Assembly (NCBI GenBank): GCA_001626925.1
Contig: LUOR01000038.1
Span: 1-64,000, forward strand
DNA: 64,000 bases
From: Moraxellaceae bacterium REDSEA-S32_B1
GTDB lineage: Bacteria; Pseudomonadota; Gammaproteobacteria; Pseudomonadales; Moraxellaceae
Direction: 5' to 3'
In this document: one piece after another, positions 1-8,478 of the stretch
Layout of the letters: every line of letters starts with the position of its first letter
Numbering within the stretch: position 1 is the first letter of the stretch
Notes under the pieces: model-generated
Databases searched by the model: none
Told to the model about the DNA's origin: nothing
The model's input: only the letters and a program-made list of their open reading frames with translations
Position numbers and translations under genes: made by a program

Positions 1-356
1 AAACGATGGTTTGAATCAGTCGTATGCTTGTATTTACGTGCAATCCTGCTACGTAAACCAAGCTTTTTAAGCATTCTTCCAACGGTTCGTTCGCTCATGT
101 TGTAACCTAAATCATGCATGTCATGTACTAATGAAGGTGCACCCAATCGTGCATGATGCTGCCAATATACGGCTTTTAAGTCATTATATTTCTGTGCCGT
201 ATTGGCTTGACGTTTTCGCCAGGCATAATAGCCTGAAGTGCTGACACCTAGGTATTTACAGGCAGAAGATACGGTGACTTCATTCATATCTAGATCTTGA
301 ATTACCGTGTACTTTTCTTGGCATGATCTGTTAGAAAGTACACATGCGCTTTTTTT
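1..356 (-). CDS. IS3-family transposase OrfB, N-terminal part (partial)
   Basis: This is the start of the DDE integrase half of an IS3 transposase, cut by the window edge. The frame is open from position 356 to 1. It reads through an HTH_21-type N-terminal region, including GVSTSGYYAWRKRQ and, further on, LGYNMSERTVGRMLKKLGL. The DDE catalytic core lies outside the window. It overlaps orfA in the -1 frame. The heptanucleotide A-AAA-AAG at 349-356 is a classic slippery site, so OrfB is probably made as an OrfAB fusion. An internal ATG at 287 could also serve as a start. Confidence 0.8.
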
Positions 357-595
357 AAGATGTCATTGGCTTCCTTGAGCTGTTTGACTTCTTTCTCTAA
401 TTCCACGATCCGCTGTTGTTCTGGTGAAAGTTGACGTTTGCTTGAACCTGCCGGATTGGTTTCACGAATCCATTTATCTAATGTTGAATAACCCACACCT
501 AATTTCTGGGCGATTGCAGCTACAGACTCGTGTGAGTTTGAAAGTGCATAATCAATCGCTTGCTGTTTAAATTCGGGACTAAAACGTTTAGCCAT
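302..595 (-). CDS. IS3-family transposase OrfA (HTH_Tnp_1 domain)
   Basis: This small DNA-binding protein of 97 residues recognises the IS ends. The N-terminal helix-turn-helix (about residues 1-50, with SPEFKQQAIDYAL and LGVGYSTLDKWIRE) is followed by a leucine-zipper-like coiled coil (ELEKEVKQLKEANDILKK), the usual IS3 OrfA layout. The ATG at 595 is preferred because GGAG lies nine bases upstream. The frame also has a TTG five codons earlier, overlapping that ribosome binding site. Translation overlaps orfB through the A7 slippery run at 350-356. Confidence 0.85.
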   Translation of the reverse strand: MAKRFSPEFKQQAIDYALSNSHESVAAIAQKLGVGYSTLDKWIRETNPAGSSKRQLSPEQQRIVELEKEVKQLKEANDILKKAHVYFLTDHAKKSTR

Positions 596-650
596 TTCTT
601 GAATCTCCAAAGATTAAAGTTACGTTATCTTTAGAGGGACGTGCTGTCCA

Positions 651-1124
651 TTATTTTGGCTAGGATCAACGGTTCTCTCTACGCCTGTAGAGGTGTTTCT
701 AAAACGCCTTGTCTTTCATTACGCTTTTAAAAGTTCATGATGCAACTTTGACTTTGGTCGGTCGGAAGCAGAATGCTAGCTCATCTTGCTTCCTTCCAAT
801 AAATTATTCTCTGTTGCACTTCATTTGAGAATCTAAGTTATTAAACAGCATTGGATAGCTGCGTCGTAATATTTTCTCGATTAATGAGATCTCAGTTACC
901 TGAGGTCTTATTTGCTATATGGTAAATTTTAGATGTTAGCTTCTTCATTCAGAAATTATATTGCTAATGTGGCTAAATAATAGGTCTGTACAGCAAAGTC
1001 GTTTGTAAAAAAAATCTTAAGTACTTAATAAATAAACCGCCCGAAAGTCATTTTAACAGTAGAAAAATGCAGTCCAAAATTTTTAGATAAATTGGGTTAA
1101 AATGGCTAAAAATGACGTACAAAT
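651..1124. other. Gene-free stretch between the IS and the tRNA-Leu terminator
   Basis: No convincing open frame is seen on either strand. It contains an imperfect inverted repeat with GGAAGCA and TGCTTCC arms (about 768-799) and a small CTCTAC/GTAGAG hairpin near 674-690. The right half is AT-rich. In other Acinetobacter genomes I recall rimP-nusA-infB following tRNA-Leu here. That gene is not visible, so this may be rearranged or decayed sequence, but I cannot identify a parent gene. Confidence 0.5.
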
Positions 1125-1153
1125 AAAAAAGCCTCCTGATTAGGAAGCCTTTA
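1125..1153 (-). terminator. Rho-independent terminator after tRNA-Leu
   Basis: On the minus strand AAAGGCTTCCT and AGGAGGCTTT pair around an AATC loop, with two G-U pairs, and are followed by a T run (TTTTTTATTT). It closes the tpiA-secG-tRNA-Leu transcript. Confidence 0.8.
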
Positions 1154-1320
1154 TATACATGGGTTATAGCCGTTTTACACCGATTTGGTGCTTATTAAAA
1201 CTACCACCCTGTTCGGGTTATGAGCGACGAGCTACCAGACTGCTCCATCCCGCATCAACCATTCTGCTTGCATACACCAAACTTTTACCACCAGATCAAA
1301 ACCTAGAAGAAAGAGAAGCT

Positions 1321-1405
1321 TGGTGCGGAAGGGGGGACTTGAACCCCCACGCCCGAAAGCACTACCACCTCAAGGTAGCGTGTCTACCAATTCCACCACC
1401 ACCGC
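1321..1405 (-). tRNA. tRNA-Leu (anticodon GAG)
   Basis: This is an 85-base class II tRNA with an encoded CCA at 1321-1323. The anticodon loop CTTGAGG gives GAG, which reads CUU/CUC leucine codons. The T arm is GGGGG-TTCAAGT-CCCCC. The D-arm sequence AATTGGTAGAC and a long variable arm fit a leucine tRNA. The acceptor stem pairs GCGGTGG with CTTCCGC, leaving a T-T mismatch at 5-68 beside a G-U at 6-67. It lies 57 bases downstream of secG and is probably co-transcribed with it. Confidence 0.95.
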
Positions 1406-1462
1406 AAGCAGGCGTGCATGATAGACCTTTCTTTCTCAAAAGAAAAGCCTAATTTCGCTTAA

Positions 1463-1870
1463 TTACGGATTTGTCGTCGTGTTTGATGAAGTTTCAGGCG
1501 CTTCTGATGCAGAAGACTCAGATGCTGTCGTAGTAGTAGAAGTTGTTACTGGTGCAGTTGTCGAACTTGATGTCGGTGTTACTGGTGGCGTCGTTGTTTG
1601 TTCAACTGCTTCGCCTGGCAACACATTCACACTTTGGGTTTGCTTTTTAGCATAAACCGCCAATGTCAAACTGGTGATAAAAAACAGTGCGGTTAAAATC
1701 GCTGTCAGCCGGGTCATAAAGTTACCCGAACCTGATGCACCGAAGACTGTTGCCGCACCGCCACCACCAAATGATGCACCCGCATCAGCACCTTTCCCAT
1801 GCTGTACCAAGATCAATCCAATCATTAATATCGCCAAAAGAATATGCACGACAAGGACGAAGCTATACAT
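1463..1870 (-). CDS. secG: Protein translocase subunit SecG
   Basis: SecG is a small inner-membrane subunit that works with SecY and SecE to move preproteins across the cytoplasmic membrane. The 135-residue product has the SecG pattern: a first membrane helix (about residues 3-22, VLVVHILLAILMIGLILVQ), the conserved GKGADAGASFGGG loop, and a second helix (about residues 53-72). The C-terminal 50 or so residues are almost all Thr, Ser, Pro and Ala, longer and more repetitive than the core needs. It lies 30 bases after tpiA and upstream of tRNA-Leu, a common gammaproteobacterial order. Confidence 0.93.
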   Translation of the reverse strand: MYSFVLVVHILLAILMIGLILVQHGKGADAGASFGGGGAATVFGASGSGNFMTRLTAILTALFFITSLTLAVYAKKQTQSVNVLPGEAVEQTTTPPVTPTSSSTTAPVTTSTTTTASESSASEAPETSSNTTTNP

Positions 1871-1900
1871 AGATATACCTAAAATTGATTCAATAAATGA

Positions 1901-2674
1901 TTAAATGGTTGACTCAAGCGCAGATTGCGAAAATGCATCAATAATTGCCATAAAACTATTTGCTTCTAATGAAGCACCACCGACTAATGCACCATCAATA
2001 TCTCGGCAGGTTGCTAACTGTACAGCATTTTCAGGCTTTACACTACCACCGTAAAGCAAACTGATCTGATCCGCTTCAGCGGTATGTTCTTTCAAATAAG
2101 CTCGAATCGTCGCATGCATCTGCTGTGCATCTTCAGGCGAAGCCGTTTTCCCCGTCCCAATCGCCCAAATCGGCTCATAAGCAATGATGACGTGTTGCCA
2201 ATCATCTTCAGTCAAAACCACATTTAAATCATTGAGCTGATCTATTACGATTTGCTCTGCCTGACCTGACTCACGTTGCTCAAGACTTTCACCCACGCAG
2301 TAAATCACTTGTAGATTAGACTGTCGGCTTTGTTTGATTTTTTCTTGCAATATCGAAGCATCATCACCAAACAACTCACGACGCTCTGAATGCCCAATGA
2401 TAACTGCATTGACCGCCATGTTTTGCAATAGATGTGCGCTGACTTCGCCAGTGTAAGCACCAAAGCCTGAAACTGTCGATACATCTTGCGCAACGATGGA
2501 GAGTTGTTCCGCACGCTCAATAAACGCACCAAGATATGGCGCAGGCGGTGCAATCGCAACCTGACACGAGCTTTTTATCTCGCTGAGTTGCGTTTGGATC
2601 GTTTCGAATAATGTTTTGGCATCGATAAAACTCGGATTCAATTTCCAGTTTCCAATTACCCATTGCTGACGCAT
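1901..2674 (-). CDS. tpiA: Triosephosphate isomerase
   Basis: This cytoplasmic TIM-barrel enzyme interconverts dihydroxyacetone phosphate and glyceraldehyde 3-phosphate. The 257-residue protein shows the substrate lysine in GNWKLN near the N-terminus, the catalytic histidine in IIGHSERRE, the catalytic glutamate in AYEPIWAIGTGK (which includes the loop 6 hinge), and the phosphate-binding LLYGGSVKPEN. Length is normal for the family. It is the first gene of the tpiA-secG-tRNA-Leu unit and is divergent from pilB. Confidence 0.97.
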   Translation of the reverse strand: MRQQWVIGNWKLNPSFIDAKTLFETIQTQLSEIKSSCQVAIAPPAPYLGAFIERAEQLSIVAQDVSTVSGFGAYTGEVSAHLLQNMAVNAVIIGHSERRELFGDDASILQEKIKQSRQSNLQVIYCVGESLEQRESGQAEQIVIDQLNDLNVVLTEDDWQHVIIAYEPIWAIGTGKTASPEDAQQMHATIRAYLKEHTAEADQISLLYGGSVKPENAVQLATCRDIDGALVGGASLEANSFMAIIDAFSQSALESTI

Positions 2675-2804
2675 GTCAATCTACTCAAATTTTAAAATCG
2701 CATAATTTTATACGTTTTTCAGCACAATGATAAGTCAGATCATCATATTGTCATCATTTCTGATTAAGGCATGTCATTTTAGTTTTTGATAATATCGTTT
2801 TTTA

Positions 2805-2832
2805 TTGGACGGTTGTGAATTTGTGATATATT
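2805..2832 (+). promoter_or_regulatory. Predicted sigma-70 promoter for pilB
   Basis: TTGGAC (2805-2810), a 16-base spacer and TATATT (2827-2832) match a sigma-70 promoter. The predicted transcript would start about 53 bases before the pilB ATG. This is sequence inspection only. Confidence 0.45.
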
Positions 2833-2891
2833 GTTAAGTTAGAAAAAACTGCAAAACATAATGAACGATATGGATGAGTTGAATTGATATT

Positions 2892-4598
2892 ATGCTAGCA
2901 ACGAGTCAAGCACCAACCTTTACAGGTTTTATCAAACGCTTAGTCGCTGATGGGGTGATCAGCACAGAGTCGATGCAAAAGGCACAAGACCAAGCGAAAA
3001 GAAATAAACAACCACTGACATTTGTGTTAGTGGATGAATTCAATGTTTCCAGCTTAAAGATTGCCACGGCAATTTCTGAAGAATTTGCTGAGCCTATCTT
3101 TGACCTAGATGCGTTTGATGCAGCCGTTTTACCCAAAGATATTGTTGGTGAAAAGCTCGTTGTACAACATCAAATTATTCCACTTGTTCAACGTGGTGGT
3201 ACACTTTTTGTCGCAACCAGCGACCCAACCCGCATCGAAGCAATGGAAGCGATCCGCTTCAACAGCAAACTCAACTTACACAGTGTCATTGTTGAACAGC
3301 AAAAGCTGACGAAATTCATTGCAACACACTTTCAAGAAGAAGAAAATTTCGATTTTGGCGATGATGATTTTGAACTTGAGGTGGCTGAGGACACCAACCT
3401 TGATGAATCTGATGATGAATCCACTCAAGATGAAGCGCCGATTGTTAAATATGTCAACAAACTCTTAGTTGACGCCATTCGCATGGGTGCATCGGATTTG
3501 CACTTTGAGCCGTATGAAAAAATGTACCGAGTACGCTATCGTGTAGATGGCGTTTTGCGTGAAATTGCGCGCCCACCAACACAGCTTGCTACACGCTTGG
3601 CCTCTCGTTTAAAAGTCATGTCGCAAATGGATATTTCTGAAAAACGTGTTCCACAAGATGGTCGTATCAAACTCAAACTATCAAAAACCAAAGCTATTGA
3701 CTTTCGTGTCAACTCTCTACCAACACTATTTGGTGAGAAAATCGTCCTCCGTATTCTTGATCCATCAAGTGCGATGCTCGGTATTGACGCACTCGGCTAT
3801 GAGCCTGATCAAAAAGCGTTATTTATTGAAGCCTTAGAAAAACCGCAAGGCATGTTGTTGATCACAGGTCCAACAGGCTCGGGTAAAACAGTTTCTTTAT
3901 ATACAGGTCTAAACATCCTCAATACCGAAGATTCGAATATTTCGACCGCAGAAGATCCCGTCGAGATTAACTTACAAGGTATTAATCAGGTCAACGTCAA
4001 CAATAAAGTGGGGCTTACCTTCTCTGCAGCACTCAAGTCATTCCTGCGTCAAGATCCTGACATTATCATGGTCGGTGAGATTCGAGACCTCGAAACCGCA
4101 GAAATTGCGATTAAAGCAGCGCAAACAGGTCATATGGTGATGTCAACATTACACACTAATAGCGCACCGGAAACTTTGACTCGTTTACGCAACATGGGTG
4201 TACCATCATTTAATATTGCCACATCAGTGAATCTTGTGATCGCACAGCGTCTTGCTCGACGATTATGCAGTCAATGTAAGAAGCCTGCCGATATTCCAAA
4301 GCCAAGCTTATTGGAGATGGGCTTTACCCAAGCTGATCTTGAAAATCCTGAATTCCAACTGTTTGACGCGGTAGGTTGCCCTGAATGTCGTGAGGGTTAT
4401 AAAGGTCGTGTGGGGATATATGAGGTCATGAAAGTCAATGCAGATATTTCGAGAATTATCATGGAAGATGGCAATGCTTTGGAAATTGCTGATGCCTCAG
4501 CAAAAGCAGGATTTAAAAATTTACGTCGTTCTGGCTTGTTAAAAGTCATGCAGGGGATTACCACTTTACAAGAAGTGAATCGTGTTACTAGTGAATAA
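2892..4598 (+). CDS. pilB: Type IV pilus assembly ATPase PilB
   Basis: PilB is the cytoplasmic hexameric motor ATPase that powers type IV pilus extension, and so twitching and natural DNA uptake. The 568-residue protein has an N-terminal MshEN/T2SSE_N region (about residues 10-150), an acidic linker (EDTNLDESDDE), and a GspE-type ATPase domain. Walker A GPTGSGKT is near residues 325-332 and Walker B DPDIIMVGEIRD near 387-398. The zinc-binding tetracysteine is visible as CSQC near 458 and CPEC near 495. It is followed by pilC and pilD in one operon. Confidence 0.96.
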   Translation: MLATSQAPTFTGFIKRLVADGVISTESMQKAQDQAKRNKQPLTFVLVDEFNVSSLKIATAISEEFAEPIFDLDAFDAAVLPKDIVGEKLVVQHQIIPLVQRGGTLFVATSDPTRIEAMEAIRFNSKLNLHSVIVEQQKLTKFIATHFQEEENFDFGDDDFELEVAEDTNLDESDDESTQDEAPIVKYVNKLLVDAIRMGASDLHFEPYEKMYRVRYRVDGVLREIARPPTQLATRLASRLKVMSQMDISEKRVPQDGRIKLKLSKTKAIDFRVNSLPTLFGEKIVLRILDPSSAMLGIDALGYEPDQKALFIEALEKPQGMLLITGPTGSGKTVSLYTGLNILNTEDSNISTAEDPVEINLQGINQVNVNNKVGLTFSAALKSFLRQDPDIIMVGEIRDLETAEIAIKAAQTGHMVMSTLHTNSAPETLTRLRNMGVPSFNIATSVNLVIAQRLARRLCSQCKKPADIPKPSLLEMGFTQADLENPEFQLFDAVGCPECREGYKGRVGIYEVMKVNADISRIIMEDGNALEIADASAKAGFKNLRRSGLLKVMQGITTLQEVNRVTSE

Positions 4599-4628
4599 AG
4601 TTTGAGAAGTGCTATATAAGGAATCGTC

Positions 4629-5858
4629 ATGGCAGTAAAAAAAGCACAAATGATGCCGACATTTACCTACGAAGGGGTGGATCGTAAGGGGTTGAAAATC
4701 AAAGGGGAATTGCCTGCGCGCAACATGGCACTAGCAAAAGTCACACTGAGAAAGCAAGGCATCACCGTCCGTAAAATCGTGCAAAAACGTGAAATCGAAT
4801 TCTTGAACAAAATGTTTAAGAAAAAAGTAACGACGTTGGATATCACGATTTTTACCCGTCAGCTTGCCACCATGATGAAAGCAGGTGTACCATTGGTACA
4901 ATCTTTTGAAATCGTTGCTGAAGGTTTAGAAAACCCAGCAATGCGTGAAGTCGTCCTCGGCATCAAAGGTGAGGTCGAAGGTGGTAATACGTTTGCAGGT
5001 GCACTCCGTAAATATCCAAAATATTTTGACAATCTATTTTGCTCGCTCGTGGAGTCTGGTGAACAGTCTGGTGCACTTGAAACCATGCTGGATCGTGTCG
5101 CTATTTATAAAGAAAAAAGTGAACTCCTCAAACAAAAAATTAAAAAAGCGATGAAATACCCTGCAGCTGTTATTGTGGTTGCGATTGTAGTGACCATTAT
5201 TCTCATGGTTAAAGTCGTTCCAGTATTTGAAGACCTATTTACCTCCTTCGGCGCTGATCTACCAGCCTTCACCAAAATGGTGGTGAATATGTCGGAATGG
5301 ATGCAAAAATATTGGTTCTTCTTAATCTTAGGGCTTGGTGCTCTAGTATTTGGTTTTTTAGAAGCAAAACAACGTAGTAAAAAATTCAGTGACTTTTTAG
5401 ATCGCCTTTCTTTAAAACTACCAATTTTTGGTGATTTGGTGTATAAGTCAATTATTGCCCGTTTTAGCCGAACCCTTGCCACCACCTTTGCTGCAGGTGT
5501 GCCACTCATTGATGCGCTAGAATCTACCGCAGGCGCAACGAATAATGTGGTCTATGAAAACGCAGTGATGCGCATTCGTGATGATGTGGCTACTGGTCAA
5601 CAACTTCAGTTCTCTATGCGTCAGACCCAACTCTTCCCAAGCATGGCAATACAAATGGTCGCCATTGGCGAGGAATCTGGTGCTTTAGATTCGATGCTTG
5701 ATAAAGTGGCAACCCACTTTGAGAATGAAGTCGATAATGCTGTAGATGGCTTAACTAGTATGATGGAGCCATTGATCATGGCTGTACTCGGTGTGCTTGT
5801 TGGTGGCTTGGTCATTGCCATGTACCTACCAATCTTCCAAATGGGTTCTGTCGTTTAA
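4629..5858 (+). CDS. pilC: Type IV pilus inner-membrane platform protein PilC
   Basis: PilC is the polytopic platform protein that couples the PilB motor to pilin polymerisation. The 409-residue protein contains two T2SF domains (about residues 70-195 and 270-395). Each has the recurring pattern of TRQLATMMKAGVPL or SRTLATTFAAGVPL followed by GEQSGAL or GEESGAL. Hydrophobic segments lie near 175-195, 220-245 and 375-400. It starts 30 bases after pilB, and its TAA stop overlaps the pilD start codon by one base (TAATG). Confidence 0.95.
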   Translation: MAVKKAQMMPTFTYEGVDRKGLKIKGELPARNMALAKVTLRKQGITVRKIVQKREIEFLNKMFKKKVTTLDITIFTRQLATMMKAGVPLVQSFEIVAEGLENPAMREVVLGIKGEVEGGNTFAGALRKYPKYFDNLFCSLVESGEQSGALETMLDRVAIYKEKSELLKQKIKKAMKYPAAVIVVAIVVTIILMVKVVPVFEDLFTSFGADLPAFTKMVVNMSEWMQKYWFFLILGLGALVFGFLEAKQRSKKFSDFLDRLSLKLPIFGDLVYKSIIARFSRTLATTFAAGVPLIDALESTAGATNNVVYENAVMRIRDDVATGQQLQFSMRQTQLFPSMAIQMVAIGEESGALDSMLDKVATHFENEVDNAVDGLTSMMEPLIMAVLGVLVGGLVIAMYLPIFQMGSVV

Positions 5859-6727
5859 TGCAAGATGTTATTAGCTTTTTTCAGAGCAACCTCAGCATAT
5901 TCTATGTATGTATTGCTATTTTAGGTTTATGTATCGGTAGCTTTTTGAATGTGGTCATTCTTCGTCTTCCTAAAATGATGGCGCAAGAATGGCGACAAGA
6001 ATGCCAACTCTTCTTACACCCTGAACAACCTGTCATAGATCACGACAAACTAACATTAAGCCACCCTGCTTCGACGTGCCCAAACTGTCAGCATCGCATT
6101 CGATGGCATGAGAATATCCCTGTTTTCAGTTGGTTTTTTTTACTGCGTGGTAAATGTAGCCAATGTAAAACGCCGATCTCTTTTCGCTATCCATTCGTTG
6201 AAATTGCAACCATGCTGTGTTCTTTACTTATTGCATTGAAGTTTGGCGTAAGCTTAGAAACCTTATTTGGTTTAATTTTTACATGGATTTTGATCGCTTT
6301 AACGGGTATTGATTTTGACACACAACTTCTACCCGATCGACTGACTTACCCTCTAATCGGACTGGGTTTAGCAGTGAATAGTTACAGCCTATTTGCCTCA
6401 CCTACTCAGGCAATATGGGGGTGCTTACTCGGTTTCTTGTCCTTGTGGTCGGTGTATATCATCTTTAAATTGGTTACAGGCAAAGAGGGTATGGGGCATG
6501 GCGATTTTAAATTACTTGCAGCGTTAGGCGCTTGGCTTGGTCCGATGCAATTGCCTTTAATTATTTTGCTATCTTCTCTCGTCGGTGCGATTATTGGCAT
6601 CATCTTGCTTAAAGTCACTAAAGAAAATAAACCATTTGCTTTTGGCCCATATTTGGCGATTGCAGGCTGGATTGCTTTCTTGTGGGGTGAGCAAATCATG
6701 AACATGTACTTAGGTAGCTTAAGCTAA
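5858..6727 (+). CDS. pilD: Prepilin peptidase / N-methyltransferase PilD
   Basis: This bifunctional inner-membrane enzyme cleaves type IV prepilins and pseudopilins after the glycine at -1 and methylates the new N-terminus. The 289-residue protein has the large cytoplasmic loop with two CxxC pairs (about residues 74/77 and 100/103) and several membrane helices. The two catalytic aspartate motifs are TGIDFDTQLLPD and GHGDFKLLAALG. Translation is coupled to pilC by a one-base overlap. coaE follows after 25 bases, as in many gammaproteobacteria. Confidence 0.95.
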   Translation: MQDVISFFQSNLSIFYVCIAILGLCIGSFLNVVILRLPKMMAQEWRQECQLFLHPEQPVIDHDKLTLSHPASTCPNCQHRIRWHENIPVFSWFFLLRGKCSQCKTPISFRYPFVEIATMLCSLLIALKFGVSLETLFGLIFTWILIALTGIDFDTQLLPDRLTYPLIGLGLAVNSYSLFASPTQAIWGCLLGFLSLWSVYIIFKLVTGKEGMGHGDFKLLAALGAWLGPMQLPLIILLSSLVGAIIGIILLKVTKENKPFAFGPYLAIAGWIAFLWGEQIMNMYLGSLS

Positions 6728-6752
6728 GCCTCAAAATCAACGGTATCCATCA

Positions 6753-7361
6753 ATGATTTATATTGTCGGACTGACAGGTGGAATTGGTAGCGGAAAATCT
6801 GCTGCCAGCGCGTGGTTTGAACAACAAGACATTGTCGTTGTCGATGCAGATATTGTGGCACGTGAAGTGGTTGAAGTGGGGCAACCTGCCTTATTCGAGA
6901 TTCAAAAAAAATTTGGCGATTGGGTTCTTGATGAAAATGGAAGTCTCAATCGTAGTGCGCTTCGTGAGCATATTTTTAAACACCCTGAAGCAAGACAGCA
7001 ATTAGAAGAAATTACTCATCCTGTCATTCGCCAGTCTATCATCACGCAACTACATCAGGCATCCAGTGCTTATGCCATATTAGTCTCACCATTATTGTTC
7101 GAGACGGATCAGCATTTGCTCTGCCAAAGAAATTTATTGATAGATGTACCTGCCGAGATTCAACTGGAACGAGCCAGCCAACGTGATGGACAAAGCCTCG
7201 AACAAATCGAAAGAATTATTCAAGCTCAAATGTCTCGATCTGAGAAACAAAAGCGAGCTGACGATGTGGTGGACAATTCAGATACATTGGATTCGCTTTA
7301 TCAACAACTTCAGCCGTTGCATCAACGTTATCTGCAATTTGCGCAAGCAACACAACAATAA
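6753..7361 (+). CDS. coaE: Dephospho-CoA kinase
   Basis: CoaE catalyses the last step of coenzyme A synthesis, phosphorylating the ribose 3'-hydroxyl of dephospho-CoA with ATP. The 202-residue protein opens with the P-loop GLTGGIGSGKS (about residues 6-16) and continues with DADIVAREVV, the THP segment, and RASQRDGQS of the lid. Length is typical. It is the last gene of the pilBCD-coaE group and converges on the transporter gene at 7391. Confidence 0.95.
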   Translation: MIYIVGLTGGIGSGKSAASAWFEQQDIVVVDADIVAREVVEVGQPALFEIQKKFGDWVLDENGSLNRSALREHIFKHPEARQQLEEITHPVIRQSIITQLHQASSAYAILVSPLLFETDQHLLCQRNLLIDVPAEIQLERASQRDGQSLEQIERIIQAQMSRSEKQKRADDVVDNSDTLDSLYQQLQPLHQRYLQFAQATQQ

Positions 7362-7390
7362 ATAGTAATCATCAATTTTTGAAAAGCCGT

Positions 7391-8284
7391 TTAGATCGGT
7401 TGCTTACGCCGATATGCCAACCAACGCCAAGGTTGTAGTGCGCCGATACCGATGCCAATTAACCCACAAATAATTGCAGGCGACACAGGCTCATTCAGCA
7501 GTGGTATTGCCAAAACCGCAGCAATAAACGGCGCTAAAGTCACGATACTCCCCGCTTGAAATGCACCTAAGCGTTTGATCGCTTCAACATAGCAAATCGT
7601 CGCCACTATCACCACCAACACACCATGAAACAAGGTTTGAATCGCAATATGCAAAGGATCTACCTCAGCAAGATGCTTGGGAATAAATAGCCAATATGCA
7701 GGCAAATACAAAATCGCAGACCAAATCGCCACACTGCACATCGCTTGCCATGCAGTCATATTTGATTCGCGTAGCAATACCGAAAACACTCCCCAACACA
7801 CTGCGCCAAGGACAAAAAGCACATCGCCCACTCCAAAAGGCTGGCGACTATTCATCAATAACAAATAGGTCATCACGATCAGTGAAATCGAAATTACGCC
7901 TATGCTCACCCACATGTGCCGATCAAAAGGTTGCTTGTAAATCAGCCACGCTGCCAATGCCGTACAAACAGGAATAAAACCATTTAAAAAGATCGCAGCA
8001 TGTGCCGCAGGAGAAAAATAAAAGCCGCTATATACCGTCAGACAATAGCCAATCCCGCCCACCAATGCCAAGACAATGGATTGTTTTTGAAATAAAAAAT
8101 GATAATCACGACGATAGAGTAAAATCGGCATCAAAATAAGAAAGGCAAAGGCAAAACGTAACGCCGTCAAATCCCACGCCACAATATGCCACTTGGCACT
8201 CAATCTCGATAAAATGGTAAAACCACCCCAAATACACATGGTAATCAAAACAAAAAGATAGCCTTGCAATTGAACACGATTCAT
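7391..8284 (-). CDS. DMT-superfamily transporter, EamA family
   Basis: This is an inner-membrane protein of 297 residues with about ten hydrophobic helices in two EamA repeats. It begins VQLQGYLFVLITMCIWGGF, and the second repeat starts near GVGDVLFVLGAVCWGVFSVLL. Family members export metabolites or amino acids, but the substrate cannot be told from sequence. The ATG at 8284 is chosen because AAGGA sits nine bases upstream. The frame runs 26 codons further with no ribosome binding site. A basic C-terminus (AYRRKQ) closes the protein. Confidence 0.85.
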   Translation of the reverse strand: MNRVQLQGYLFVLITMCIWGGFTILSRLSAKWHIVAWDLTALRFAFAFLILMPILLYRRDYHFLFQKQSIVLALVGGIGYCLTVYSGFYFSPAAHAAIFLNGFIPVCTALAAWLIYKQPFDRHMWVSIGVISISLIVMTYLLLMNSRQPFGVGDVLFVLGAVCWGVFSVLLRESNMTAWQAMCSVAIWSAILYLPAYWLFIPKHLAEVDPLHIAIQTLFHGVLVVIVATICYVEAIKRLGAFQAGSIVTLAPFIAAVLAIPLLNEPVSPAIICGLIGIGIGALQPWRWLAYRRKQPI

Positions 8285-8478
8285 CAGCGAATCCTTGTGA
8301 AACTTCAAGCGGGAGGGAGAAAGAAAATATTGTCGAAGAAATGTATTTCTGGTACAAGACAACTGAGCTAAAATCTACAAATTTGACTTAGATGGGGTTT
8401 ACGTTGTAGCAAAATTAAAGTTTACTGGCAATCTAAAACGAATTAGCCAATGATCCCATAAATCGATGCTTAAGTCTG

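Larger units (their letters stand above)
1..650 (-). mobile_element. IS3-family insertion sequence, truncated by the left window edge
   Basis: Two overlapping minus-strand frames give the OrfA/OrfB arrangement of IS3-family elements, with a run of seven A residues at the frame change. The probable outer end is at about 650, where the minus strand reads TGGACAGCACGTCCC just upstream of orfA. The other end lies outside the window, so the inverted repeats and target duplication cannot be checked. It sits about 670 bases downstream of tRNA-Leu. I infer a simple IS insertion and cannot name the element. Confidence 0.8.

Noticed and set aside
1159..1452. Plus-strand open frame of 97 codons
   Set aside because: It runs antisense through the tRNA-Leu gene and gives the GRGDLNPHARK-type translation typical of spurious frames over tRNAs.
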